The notes below the pieces were generated by a model that saw only the letters and a program-made list of their open reading frames with translations, did not search any database and was not told the DNA's origin. Source: Lepidonotus clava (lineage: Eukaryota; Annelida; Polychaeta; Phyllodocida; Polynoidae). Taken from it: a DNA stretch of 64,000 nucleotides. Of this stretch, positions 13,756 to 24,332 are shown piece by piece (within the stretch, counting starts at the first letter, position 1; each line of letters begins with the position of its first letter). The translations under genes were made by a program, and so were the position numbers. The stretch is from NCBI GenBank assembly GCA_936440205.1, contig OW387136.1, forward strand, positions 35,073,927 to 35,137,926, given 5' to 3'.

Positions 13756-15535
13756 TATTAGTGGTGTATGTGGAAAATGGGTGGGGCTGGTAGGAGGAGA
13801 TCTAGAATCCTGGTGTTGATCCGTCTTTGCCTGAGCATACATTAGACTGGATAAGCACGATTATCTCAGCGCATACAGGGTTTGCGATCCGAGATCAAAC
13901 GCTGGATGGCCGAAGGTAAGTATTTGTCCACTTAGGAGAACAAATGGTCAGGTTCACACATGTCTGAGTTCTATGAGTTTAATCAATTTTGGAATGGGCT
14001 TTTTGGCGTTGCTAGTTTTCCGGGCACCAAACTATCCGGGCTATTTCCACTCAGCCATAGATGAATGGATATCTGTTTAACATAATCAAAGTGGTCTCAG
14101 AGACCGAGAGTTAAAACAGAAGATCTGGTTGACATCAATAATTCCAGGAAAATATAATCTCACAGCCGATTTTGTAAAAGCCAAGAGAAATAGAGAATAA
14201 AAATAAATCACCATAATTTCAGGTATTGAGAGCAGTGATTGCAAAGTGTGAAAATATGTACACGTTTAAAATACGTTTTCAGTAGTAGATCTTGTATTAG
14301 TTCTGTTTATTGTTCAGGAAATTGAAAGTCTTGCATATGAAAAACATGAATGCAAATAAAGGAACCCTTCGAAATTAATAAAACTATCAAACTATCAAAT
14401 TGTCATTGAAATTTGCCACGGTCTTTACTATCAGTATATTTTGTAAGAGGGAAAAGTAAAAAAAAAAAAAAAAGAAGAAGAAGAAGAAGAAAATCGTAGA
14501 AATGCATTCATCCAAAGGCATCTTAGTAGGCCTACATGGTATACTTTGGGTTGCCATAACAATTTGTCACTGATCTTTTATACTCTAGTGCAGTATCTTA
14601 GATCTATAATGTAAATGTTTTATGGTGGCACATGTAATAACTGAATGGATAGTATTCTTCTTTTAGGCATAGTGATACCATGGTAGGTTTAAAATCAAAG
14701 TGCAATGTCCAGACCTTTACCTTGTGATTCTTTCTCCAGATTGCCATTAGGCCCATTGGGGTCTGATACCCCATCTTATAATGTCCCATTCATTCATGGT
14801 GGACACGTTCTTTTCATTGTTCACCATTTTACCAAAACACATTCATACTCAACGTAGAGTATCATATTATACAAAAGCAGTACACTAGACTCATTATAAA
14901 GAGAGTTGAATTTCAATCTCAGCATCGATTAATTATTCATTTGGATCCAAAATTGTCGTTATCAAAGGTGACAAAAGAAACTGATTGAGAAATTTTGAAA
15001 ATTCTAAAAATGGATGTATCTCTGTTGTGCATCCATTTTAATAAAGACATTATACCTATTGACAAGTCAAGCATCTTCTCTGCCCTGCCGTCGGCCGCAC
15101 CGTAGGCGCCCATTTTAGGGCCATCCAGGGGGCTTGTCGTTCTATCTGTCACTAGTTTCCGGCGTTTGACATCAGCGGAAGCTTAAAGAGCGATGTGAAT
15201 GATACAATAACAGTGTCGGCCCTGGAGTATCCGGGGCTGGTAGGAAATAGAGACCGATGGGAATTGAAGCTAAATGTCCGACACAATTTTTGTTTCTATT
15301 TTAAACTTTTTAAAGTGTTCTCGGAATAGGCCTATTGATCACTGTATTGGTTTCAACTGAGAATAAATAGATTAGTTAGCTGAGTACTAGTGTGTTTGTG
15401 TTTTTTTAGTTATTTAAAAAGGTTACAAATCAAACTTGGCGTCTATTCTCCGTTTGTCTCCTGACTACATTTTTTTTATATACAAGTCTTTTTGCAAAAT
15501 GACCTGCTCATGCTTACCTGTATGTCAGGTATTAC

Positions 15536-15541
15536 ATCAGT
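15536..15541. repeat. Target site duplication, left
   Basis: ATCAGT immediately precedes the left terminus AGTAGTATG. The same six bases follow the right terminus at 32792-32797. A 6-bp duplication is the Polinton hallmark produced by its integrase. A further copy lies at 11668-11673 in the first duplication unit. Confidence 0.9.
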
Positions 15542-15678
15542 AGTAGTATGATGGAGTCGCTGGCGCGCATAGTCAATGCTACTAAGTAGGTCAGTAGGTC
15601 ACTACGACCGAGTTTAGGTCTAAAATAGGTTCATAGCTTAATAGAGACTTTGAATAATTAGGTCATTACGACCTACTT
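15542..15678 (+). repeat. Polinton left terminal inverted repeat
   Basis: This 137-bp repeat pairs with the complement of 32655-32791. It starts AGTAGTATGATGGAGTCGCT and ends near the palindromic word AGGTCATTACGACCT. Repeated GGTCAnnAGGTC and GACCTA words inside may be integrase or terminal-protein binding sites, which is inference. Confidence 0.9.
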
Positions 15679-15734
15679 ATAAAAGCTATTTTTGTAATTA
15701 GGTCAGAGGTCAGAGGTTAGAAATATTAGAAAAC

Positions 15735-15863
15735 AGGGTCACTGAGAAAACATGTCAGGGGAAGAGCGCGTGGAACGACGTGGAGACCGGAGGCCGTAAG
15801 GCCGGAGGTCTGCACGTCGTTCCTCAACGCGCTCTTCCCCTGGCATGCTTTCTCAGGGACCCT
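15735..15863. repeat. Long GC-rich hairpin 1 in Polinton left arm
   Basis: Two arms of about 60 bases pair around a short loop. The left arm begins AGGGTCACTGAGAAA and contains GGGGAAGAGCGCGT. The right arm contains ACGCGCTCTTCCCC and ends TTTCTCAGGGACCCT. The loop holds two direct CCGGAGG words. The stem is far richer in GC than its AT-rich surroundings. An identical copy is at 11867-11995. Open frames here are artefacts of the palindrome. Confidence 0.85.
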
Positions 15864-15908
15864 ATATTCTGGTTACGGATAAAATATTACATATGTTCTG
15901 ATATTTTA

Positions 15909-16048
15909 ATTGCAAAGGGGGCGGTGCGGGCATTCCATGGGAGGGCTGTTTTAGGAATGAGGTGGAGACCGGAGGCACGGCCGGAGGTCTCCACCTCATT
16001 CCTAAAACAAACCCTCCCATGGGCTGCGCGCACCGCCCCCTTTGCAAT
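15909..16048. repeat. Long GC-rich hairpin 2 in Polinton left arm
   Basis: The arms start ATTGCAAAGGGGGCGGTGCG and end with its near-complement CACCGCCCCCTTTGCAAT. They pair over about 65 bases around a loop that again contains two CCGGAGG words and the flank GTGGAGACCGGAGGC seen in hairpin 1. An identical copy is at 12041-12180. It could be a nested palindromic element or a replication or packaging structure. I cannot choose between these. Confidence 0.85.
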
Positions 16049-16359
16049 TTTATGACTTATACTATTACTATTCGATTCGATTATATCTACTTTATGTGTA
16101 TGTATTCGTTTAATATGATTTTGATAAAGTTTCGTCTTCATATTCATTAAATAATATTCGTATAGAAACTGAATATAGAGTTTTCGTGTTTATATTCATT
16201 AAATAATATGCATATAGAAAACACAACATATAAAATTCGTTTATAAGTTTTATTCATTAGAAACATATATAGAAACATATTTACAGTGTCACAGATACAT
16301 GGTGTAATCTTTTATTTACATTGAAACTGTTCACAAAGTGAAAAATATATAATACAAAA

Positions 16360-17298
16360 TCATTTACACTGTTGGCATAAGAAAACATTGTTTCCGTTGC
16401 CTGGTAATAAACAAATTAAACAATGAGAACAGCTTCGGGCAAGTGTCCTTATCTTCGGCTGTTTCAGTTTCTCTTTGTTCCATGTGTGAGTGTATACATA
16501 TGTGTGATGAGGATTTCTGACGGATTTAGCAATGGTATGGTGAAAGAGAGACTGTGCTTTGAAAAAGTTACAGTCTACTTCAGTCGCCAACACATTGTGA
16601 CCGAAAACAGGATTCATTTGCACCTGGTATGAAAAGAAATTTTCGATGGCCTGAATGTAAATTGATTTCAGCTCACAGTGTAGTTGTATACATGTAAAAC
16701 AGAACAAAGGACCAACAAAAGTGACATCGGAATCACGGATTCAACATTTACAAAAGGCCTGTGAAACGGCTGTCACTTTATGTTGCTCAATGAAAACCAT
16801 AAGTGACTTTACACTGTTGACGGTGTATCTGGTAGTAACTCTGAAACATGAGTCTTGATGATGTTGATACACCGCCAAACAGTAGTCCTTGTAGTTATCG
16901 CCGTTGATAAGCTGGCTCGTTGCGAAACTATACCCGTCCCACATAGCTTCTGTAAAAGTGGAACAGGATCACGTCGTACCAGTGGTGTGGTCTACAGTAC
17001 TAACATGGTGTGGTTTCAGATAAAAGTCGCTGTACTGTGCGGGGATAATCTCCCAAAAGAAATATCCACTACATCCGCAAAGTACAGCGACTTTATCATT
17101 TTTGGGTATAAGTTGAAAATTAATGTCTGCTGATGGATAGTTAGAGTCGAGAGTACTATCCGGAGATTCAGGTCGTGACTCAGCAATATTGAGGAATGAT
17201 AAATCGAGACCCCAACTAAGTGTGGTCTCGTTATCATTTGTTGATGAATCATTGCTTGCCAAATCGATTAGAAAATCCGAATAGCTGCTGTCACTCAT
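16360..17298 (-). pseudogene. Unknown interrupted gene near Polinton left end
   Basis: A minus-strand reading frame of about 310 codons is interrupted about twice. It starts with an acidic, serine-rich head (MSDSSYSDFLIDLASND). It continues with a middle rich in aromatic residues and ends in a cysteine-rich tail with CLICLL and LCQQC pairs that could bind zinc. It lies between the left terminal repeat and the polymerase, where most described Polintons have little or nothing. I do not recognise the family. An identical copy lies at 12492-13430 in the first duplication unit. An acidic N-terminus plus a C-terminal cysteine cluster suggests a regulatory or DNA-binding protein, but that is inference only. 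Confidence 0.45.
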
Positions 17299-17819
17299 AT
17301 TGAAGCTGTAATATAATACTTGAAACTATGGCTACACTAAGCAACTAGATGAATAAAATATGGGTATCCAGTTATTTTTGTAGTATTTACTATTTAGTAT
17401 GTACTAAGAAAATAACTGGTAGTGGGTAGACACCTGAAATTTCTCTGTGATTCGCTGAGATTTTTCGCTGCCGGGAGTTCTACCCTAGATAAAGCCATGC
17501 ATAAAGCCATGCATTTTTTTGGTTTCTGTGAGATATTGTATAATTTTTTAATTTTTTTAAATTTTTATAATTTTTTAAAGTTTTTTCATTTTCTTAGACA
17601 AATATTTATATTTCAAGCGTTTTTTTCTATCTCTATGTGAGATTTTGTATAATTTTATTTTTATTTTTATTATAATTTTAAAGTTTTTTTCTTTTTTCTT
17701 AAACAATTATTTCTTTTTTTAAATTTCAACTTTTGAATATTTTTTTTTTTAAAACAGCGGTTAGATAAATGATATGTACAGGTTTAATTTTCTTTTTATT
17801 TTATATTTTTTTTATATTT
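17299..17819. other. AT-rich spacer of Polinton
   Basis: This is extreme T/A-rich low-complexity DNA with TTTTTAATTTT-type runs between the unknown left gene and the polymerase. A short repeat, AGCCATGCATAAAGCCATGCAT, lies near 17494. No gene is seen. Confidence 0.6.
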
Positions 17820-20800
17820 TTATATTTTATATTTTTTTGTTGAAGTATTTCCTTCATAAATGATATATTTCGTAGTTATAATTATTAATTCATCTAAAGT
17901 CTGTGCGCTGAGTGCAAAATACAGACTATCTGTATCCATTTCACAGAGTTCAAAGTCAGATTCTTCAATGTACTTTGATAAGAAGTCGTAGTAAAATTGT
18001 AACATTTTCAGTTTTGCGTATTGATATACCATGAAACCTATTTGAACTGGAAGGTCGTATGTTATTGACGTAGGGAGTGATGAGACTTCACATGTATCTT
18101 CACACAAGTCTTGGACATCTTGTACTGTCCAGTGAAGAGCTATTCTAGCGGCTTTTTCTGGTGTCATATATCGAGTGTTTGTGAAGTTTTGTTTGTTACA
18201 AATCGTTTTTCCATATGAACTGTTTCCTAGGAGTTTGTAGAGGTCAGAGAGAATTTTACAGTCAGGGTTTTTGTCCCCTTTTCTTCGTGCCTCTGTTACT
18301 TGATCAACAAATGAGAGAAACGATTTCTGTGGTATGTATTCAACTAGTAAGTGAACTTTTGTTACGATTAAGCCTTTTTCTAAATACCATTTAAGTAGTG
18401 GTGAACCTAATAAAATATTTTTTGCAAAATAACTTCCGATTAATTGACGTTGTGGTCTTTTCACTCTATCGTTCTTTAATAGATGTTGTTTCATGTGTTC
18501 TCCTACATCATCTCTTGACACCATTGTATTTTTGAAAATGGGCGTCATTTCTTCAAATTTAAATTTAAGGTGATCAGGTGTGTGTATGTCCACCGATACT
18601 AGTCCAAAAATAGTCCCATTTTTTACGCCGTTTATTATATCTATTTCAGAAAGGGTATTGTGTGTGTTTGGAATCGGTATGCTCCACAGTGATTTACATG
18701 CTATAACACTGTTGTTGTTATTCTTGTCTTTGTTCCAGTCACATTCGTATTTCTCAATGACAGTATAACCTATTAGTTCTAGATACAGTGTTGTTTTAAG
18801 AGTTTGTCGACATCTTTCTGACATTAGTTTACGGCCTTTATCAGTAGAGAGAGTGTTTTTATTCATGTGACACGCGTGCCCATGCCAGTAGCAACCATGA
18901 AATTGATACACGGTTTTTGTATCTGGAACCAGTCCGTCCACTCGAACTCTTTTTGTACCCACACTAACTTCCCCATGGTTATAAGCATGTAGTATTTTAA
19001 GTTTGTCTGTAATCTCTCGAAACCGCAACCATTCTGTTGCAGCGCGACTGACTTTTTGAGATTGTTCAGGTTTGTAATTGTTACTACTTCTGCGGACTAC
19101 AAAGTACCCCGTACAGTGTTCTTCACCCATACATTTAAGGTAAAGACTGTTTGCATCTACTCCTATGATATGACGGCACACTTTACTTAATGGTCCGAAT
19201 GATCTTCCCCGTATTCGTGTCACGCCTGCTTTTTGATGTCTATGAAATATAATCGATGGACCACCTACCAAATTGCTTCTAATTAATTTGTGCACATCTT
19301 TGTCTGCCTCTGAGAATATAATGTAAGGAAGGGTGTTTGATGATGTGTTATCAAATAGAAATTTTAGTGTAAGCCCTGGAAGAGTCAGACCATCTTTGAA
19401 CATATCTATTCCTCTTTCACTGAAAAATTTCATGTGTTGGTTTATAGCTTTGACAAAAGGTTCTACATCTTTGTTATTGTAATATATTAGATAATCTCTG
19501 AAAGTTGTCATTCCATTATCTTTCCACACTTTCTTACACTTGGCATAGTCTTCCTCTGATATAGAAGTACCCGTAAGTGAACTATAGAAAGCTGAGCGAG
19601 GTGGAAGTTTTAAGTTCCCTAGTTTTCTAGTTGATGTCATCCACTCATATGGAAAGAACCCTTTACTTTCATCTTGTAGGAAAGCTTTTAAATAGCTAGC
19701 ATAGGAGTATCCGGGAGCTAGATAATTTAACATGTCTAAATAAACACAGTTCTCTGTGTAGACAGCTATGTATTGATTACTCCTTTTTATGGTTTTCATC
19801 TCAGCTGTTTGCTTCTTTGCATAAAAGGAATGGAAATCTCGCTTTATTAGATTTAAGTCGTAGCGACCAGAATTGAAACCTATGACAGGTACTCTGTAAA
19901 TATAGTTCATAAGACGAATTTTGATTTTATCTATTCTGTGCGAGGTTTTATTACTACCCTTTTTTCCTATGCTCTTCATTAGTGATTTAGGCACTTTTTT
20001 TCCTTCAGCAATCTCGTTTTTTTTTATACTTTTCAAGCTTTTTTATTATGTGAGAGAAACGTGTTTCTACAACAGTTCCTATTTTTTCAGCTAACTTTTG
20101 TATGTAATCCAGTGTGTCGTGAACTATTTCATCATTTTCTCCATCACTTTTTCTTATGAAACAAACTGGTTTTTCCCATTCTGGAAAGTCACTTGCTACA
20201 CTAGATGAAAGCGGTACATGATGTGATTCGACTACTGTGTTAGTTGTCTGAACATCACCTTTTGTTTTGTGAGAAAAATAACTTTCGAAATCATACACAA
20301 TTTTGTATGGATATATTCGAAGTTCAGCTGGTACTTTTATACCTAGCTCCTCCAGTCTATCAAATACAGATGGTTTGTTTCTGTAAATATACCACCTTTG
20401 TAGATGAATTTAACTTGCGTACAGTCGCTTTTTATGTTAGTGTGTCGCTTAAGATTATACTCTGTTTCAAAGAGTCTTCTACACTTACGACACATGTGGA
20501 ACTGTGAATATTTATTTAGATCGTTTACTAGACTGAAGTGATGGTCGTATAGATTTAGTGTCATAACTTTAGACTCATCCTCAACACTCATTAAATTTCC
20601 CTTTATACATTTTAATGTACAAGGTGTTCCCCTTTTAACTTTCTTTTTCTTGGAAGTGCTACTCTTCTTAGGAATGAGTGAAAACACTCTTATCATAATG
20701 TTGTATTTGGCTTCTATCTGGGTCAAGGCCTTAATTGAAATACCTCTGAATGATACTTTAGTTTCATCAGGAAAACATTCTTGAAGTAGTCTTTCACAGT

Positions 20801-21599
20801 GGGATGTGTTTTTGAAAAGAAAATACGACAGACATCTAAAAAAACACAGGTAGTCTTTGTACATCCGTTTGCTCTTTGGATTACAATGGACATGTTGTAA
20901 CCCCCGTCTACGTAGGAAATTCGGAATTGTATCCAATCTTCCTATTAGACCATCCTCTCTACCTTGAACCCTTACTATGTAGATGTTTGCGTTTACATTA
21001 CCCACTAGTCTCCAACTTGTGTCAGCTCTATTGACACTCCATTCTTTATCGCGTAAAAAACTTATTACATCTTGCAAGTCAGAATCATTTTTAATATGTC
21101 TGTAATTGCTTTGCTGTTCGTGCTCTAACCAAAATAAAGAGGAGTTATTCACTGAAGGATGATAATACATAACTTCTCTATCTTCTGTATAAATCTTTTC
21201 TTCTGCAGTTTCTGTTGTTCCTCCATTAAGTCTTTCAAGTAATGCACCTAAAGATATAGCTAGTCTATATTCGAAAACTTGGTTCTGATGTATTTTGTTA
21301 ATAGCCTCTATTATCTCTTCAACTGCTTCTTTCATGTTCAGAGTTGAGAGTCTGACATTGAAAATTGATTGAACGCTTCCTAGGAGAACTAAACCGTTTG
21401 CGATTGACTTAAAGTTTTTAACATAAGTGTCGTGATACCACCAATAACTACCTATAGTTGATGGCATTACTGTTGTTTCTATATCATACTGTTCTCTGAC
21501 GCATGTAGGTGAAGAACAGATAACCTTTCCAGAATGTAAAGAAAAATTGCGAGGACGACGTGGCACGTTACACATCGGACAATTTATATTCTGATTCAT
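17820..21599 (-). pseudogene. polB: Polinton protein-primed DNA polymerase B (broken)
   Basis: This is the replicative polymerase of the element, a family B enzyme of the protein-primed type that would copy the element from its terminal repeats. From N to C the region shows several recognisable parts. The head has cysteine pairs (CPMC, and CRKCRRLF with a following HTN...C, zinc-finger-like) and the Polinton-typical LCFFRCLSYF segment. An exonuclease I word (YDFESYF) and an exonuclease II word (GFNSGRYDLNL) follow. The polymerase blocks come last: DANSLYLKCMG, KLLGNSSYGKT and the catalytic MDTDSLYF. Family members run about 1,000-1,300 residues. The gene is in several reading-frame pieces with about two or three breaks and is treated as a fossil. 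It is the first gene of the leftward arm, after the spacer at 21600-21902. Confidence 0.93.
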
Positions 21600-21902
21600 T
21601 TTCTTATTTTCGACTTAATAACTATATAAAATATTCACTTATGTTCTAGCTAGTTATATAAAAGCTGACTAAATATTTTTTGTTTGAAGCTAACTATGTG
21701 TTAGACTAACTATGTGCTAGGTGAATATATAAAAAGCTGACTAAATATTTTCTTTGAAGCTAGCTAATATAATATCTACAGCATGATTAAATGTTTTCTG
21801 TGTATATATGTATATAGGCAACCACACCACACCATGTATAGTTACTGATATGTTGTAAGACCACACCTACCTGCCCTTGGTGATTACAGCATGTTCTGTG
21901 AT
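21600..21902. promoter_or_regulatory. Polinton spacer with direct repeat, possible polB promoter
   Basis: This AT-rich spacer sits upstream of the polymerase region on the minus strand. It contains two imperfect copies (about 21655-21700 and 21729-21775) of a unit reading ATATAAAAGCTGACTAAATA and then TTTGAAGCTA. TATAAA-like words occur on both strands. A promoter role is inferred only from position. Confidence 0.4.
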
Positions 21903-22938
21903 CTATTCGTACTGCTTTAAGTCATTCAGGATCTTTGGTCCGAGCGTGCTAACCAAGTCGAAGAAGAGTGCGTATGGCACGGTGTGCCCCTGGTCTTTCG
22001 GAGGTGCGTCGTGCACCCCGCCCGAGTTGACCCGTTTCTCCAGCTGCTCCACGTAGTGGCGGGACCCCAGATGGATCTTGGCCTTCCCCTGGTAGGTGGT
22101 GACGATGACCGAGATGTTGTGCGTCTTGTTGATCTCCTGGACGTAAGGCTTAATAGTCGGGATGCCCTGTTCCGCTTCACCTGAGGCACGTTCGTACGGC
22201 TGGATGATCGTTTTTGCGGTGTCGAGAAGGTTCTGGAAGCCTGTCTTGCTCAAGTTGATCCGGCGTTCGTAGGCTCGCTGAGGGTACTGAATTATGGCGA
22301 CCTGAAAAATATAAGCACAATTTTGTTTTGAGTTATATGTATAAATTTGGGTCTCTCTCTCCCTCTCTCTCTCATTCTATCTCTATTTACACTCTTATGT
22401 ATTCTTTACTTTTCTAATCACATTAGATAATTACAATGAAAGTTAACTATAAACGAAGTACATGTTACCTGAAATAAAAATAATGCTTCTATAATTCAAA
22501 ATCGTACTTACCCCTACAGGATCAGGTGGCCCATACACGTGGATGCAGGTGTTCTTGAAGGCGTCACTGTTGAGGAAATACACCTTCTTAGCTTGCGTGA
22601 TGTAACCGTCCTTGTAGTCGACGTCCAATTCCAGTGGCCAGAACAATCCGGTCAGGTCCAATATAGGCGAGAGAGGGGCGGCTTTACTCTGCTGTGCCTG
22701 TAGCTCCTTCAAGACCGCATCAGCATACTGCTTCGCTAGTTCAACGTCCACTGCCACTGGTTTACCTTTCTTTGCACGAGGTTTCCGTTCACCAGCAGGC
22801 TTACGTTTTCTCGGCGGTGCCTTTTGCTTGTCTGTTGGTTCTCCCTCCGACTCTTCTTCGATGGTGATCGGTACCGAAAGAGCTTCGCCTTCTTTCGGTG
22901 GTGGCACGTTTTCTTTGTTGGAGTCGTCTTGGAGGGTA

Positions 22939-22978
<40 letters not shown>

Positions 22979-23360
22979 TTGTGGCGGTGACAGCGTCAGT
23001 CAAAGGTGCAGGTGGCTCGGGATTCCACAGATCAGAAATATCGTTGTATAGACTGGCATCAACAGCGTTGACAGGGATGGACGTGTCTTCGCCTACATCT
23101 GTCATATAGCCAGATTGAGTGTCCATGGACGAATCTGTCGCATACCCCCCAACTGCAACAGGAACGTAACCGGCGTCTTCTCTCGATGGAAACACTCGGT
23201 ATTGATCAAAGTATTCATCAATGACCGAATTTCCAGGAGGCGCCTGCTTCGGAAGGCCCTCCTGAGCGGAGGAAGCTGAGGTCTTTCCACGAGTAGTCAA
23301 ACTTCTACGTCCCATCATGAGAGTGTTGAGAAGACTCCAGCCCATGAGTCTTTTATACAA
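21903..23360 (-). CDS. Unknown two-block Polinton gene with poly-alanine tract
   Basis: Two minus-strand coding blocks lie in the same arm as the polymerase, roughly 22512-23360 and 21903-22301. The gap of about 210 bases has splice-site-like edges and contains a (TCTC)n tract, so it may be an intron. The first block has a serine/threonine-rich head, then a run of about 13 alanines encoded by a GCG/GCC repeat (near 22941-22977). An acidic stretch (EEESEGE), a strongly basic stretch (PPRKRKPAGERKPRAKKGK) and a folded-looking end (LFWPLELDVDYKDGY) follow. The second block is lysine-rich and contains YQGKAKIHLGSRHYVEQLEKRV. Codon use is more GC-rich than in neighbouring Polinton genes. I do not recognise the family. 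The basic linker suggests nucleic-acid binding, perhaps the terminal or a DNA-binding protein of the element, as inference only. Confidence 0.6.
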
Positions 23361-23486
23361 AAGTTTACTATCAACGTCGATTAAACGTAGGACGGTTTTT
23401 CCAATTTCACAAAGTTTTTCATGAGCGTCGTCCGTTATTTTATTCGTATTTTGTTTTGTTACCGATAAGTAGATATCACTGAGTAC
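23361..23486. promoter_or_regulatory. Divergent intergenic region of Polinton
   Basis: Transcription direction switches here. The poly-alanine gene reads left and the next gene reads right. The gap is only about 126 bases, or about 312 if the rightward gene starts at its later methionine (23673). Promoters for both arms probably lie here or just inside the flanking frames. I see no clear TATA pair. Confidence 0.4.
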
Positions 23487-24332
23487 ATGGTTCCATTAGT
23501 GACGCGACGCGAGAGTCTGACACGTGCACTTCATAACAAATATTCAAAAATTTACATGTATCGGTTTCATTGGAGATACGTATTGTGGTCGGTAACAAAA
23601 ATGATAATATACGCTCTCAGAGACCCTCTGAGATTCATTTCTAGACTTGTCATCAATCGCACCAGTCTCACCATGTACATGAACGCACAACCCTCGGTTC
23701 AGCACCGTGTACCGCTGGCACCGCTCATTGGAAGACCATCTCATTTTCGAAATGAGGTGGTCAACGTGCCTTTTGCGCGAGCATCAGGTATCTATGGAGA
23801 GGAGCATTGGGTGAAATACATCTGTCCGAGAGACGGCATGTATCAAATTGAGGGTGAAATTCATCCAAACATTTTATTTCAAAATTGCAAACTTCTGAAA
23901 AACATTCGGCTAACCCAACAACCAAATCTAACGCTCAAAGATATGATAACCAAGAAACCTTGTGTTGTCGGTTTACCGACAACACAATGTATCTTGAGTC
24001 ACATTTTTGCGCGACACTCTGTCAAGGAAACAGTACAGAGACGTTTTTGGCATAAATCAGAAGCAGATCCTGATGGGAAACCTTCTATATTTCTGCACGC
24101 TGACATTGTTATTCCCCTTATCAACGCAACCATCCGATATCCTGACAAAGTAGTCAACACCCTTGACAACAACAAATTCTTCTATGAAAAAGAGTTCGAT
24201 ACAGAAATCGGACATGGTCAGGAGGGTTGTGACCATATTGTCAGGGTTGTCGGAAGGAACGGTAAAGAATCAAGTCTCGTGACGGCTTATTCTATTCCTA
24301 GATTTACTCCTACTCATACTCTCCAATATTAA
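23487..24332 (+). CDS. Unknown Polinton protein, possibly a jelly-roll
   Basis: This is the first gene of the rightward arm: 281 codons from 23487, or 220 if the start is the later ATG at 23673 (MYMNAQPSV). The later start is more likely, because the extra N-terminus is basic, aromatic and unlike the rest. The body alternates hydrophobic strand-like segments. A part reading VPFARASGIY...YICPRDGMYQIEGEI resembles in style the C1q/TNF-type beta sandwich, where a strand ends in DGxYxxxG. That similarity is an impression, not an alignment. By position and predicted fold it could be a penton, spike or minor capsid protein. The frame looks whole. An AT-rich non-coding stretch follows. Confidence 0.55.
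   Translation: MVPLVTRRESLTRALHNKYSKIYMYRFHWRYVLWSVTKMIIYALRDPLRFISRLVINRTSLTMYMNAQPSVQHRVPLAPLIGRPSHFRNEVVNVPFARASGIYGEEHWVKYICPRDGMYQIEGEIHPNILFQNCKLLKNIRLTQQPNLTLKDMITKKPCVVGLPTTQCILSHIFARHSVKETVQRRFWHKSEADPDGKPSIFLHADIVIPLINATIRYPDKVVNTLDNNKFFYEKEFDTEIGHGQEGCDHIVRVVGRNGKESSLVTAYSIPRFTPTHTLQY

Larger units (their letters stand above)
13756..17622. repeat. Tandem duplication, second unit
   Basis: This is the second copy of the 3868-bp unit, head-to-tail with the first. It is the copy continuous with the rest of the Polinton. Identity to the first unit stops after 17622, where a T-rich tract begins. The unit boundary at about 13755 shows only a few bases of possible microhomology. Confidence 0.9.

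Noticed and set aside
22824-23109. Open frames rich in glycine or alanine on the plus strand
   Set aside because: They are antisense shadows of the alanine-coding repeat of the minus-strand gene.
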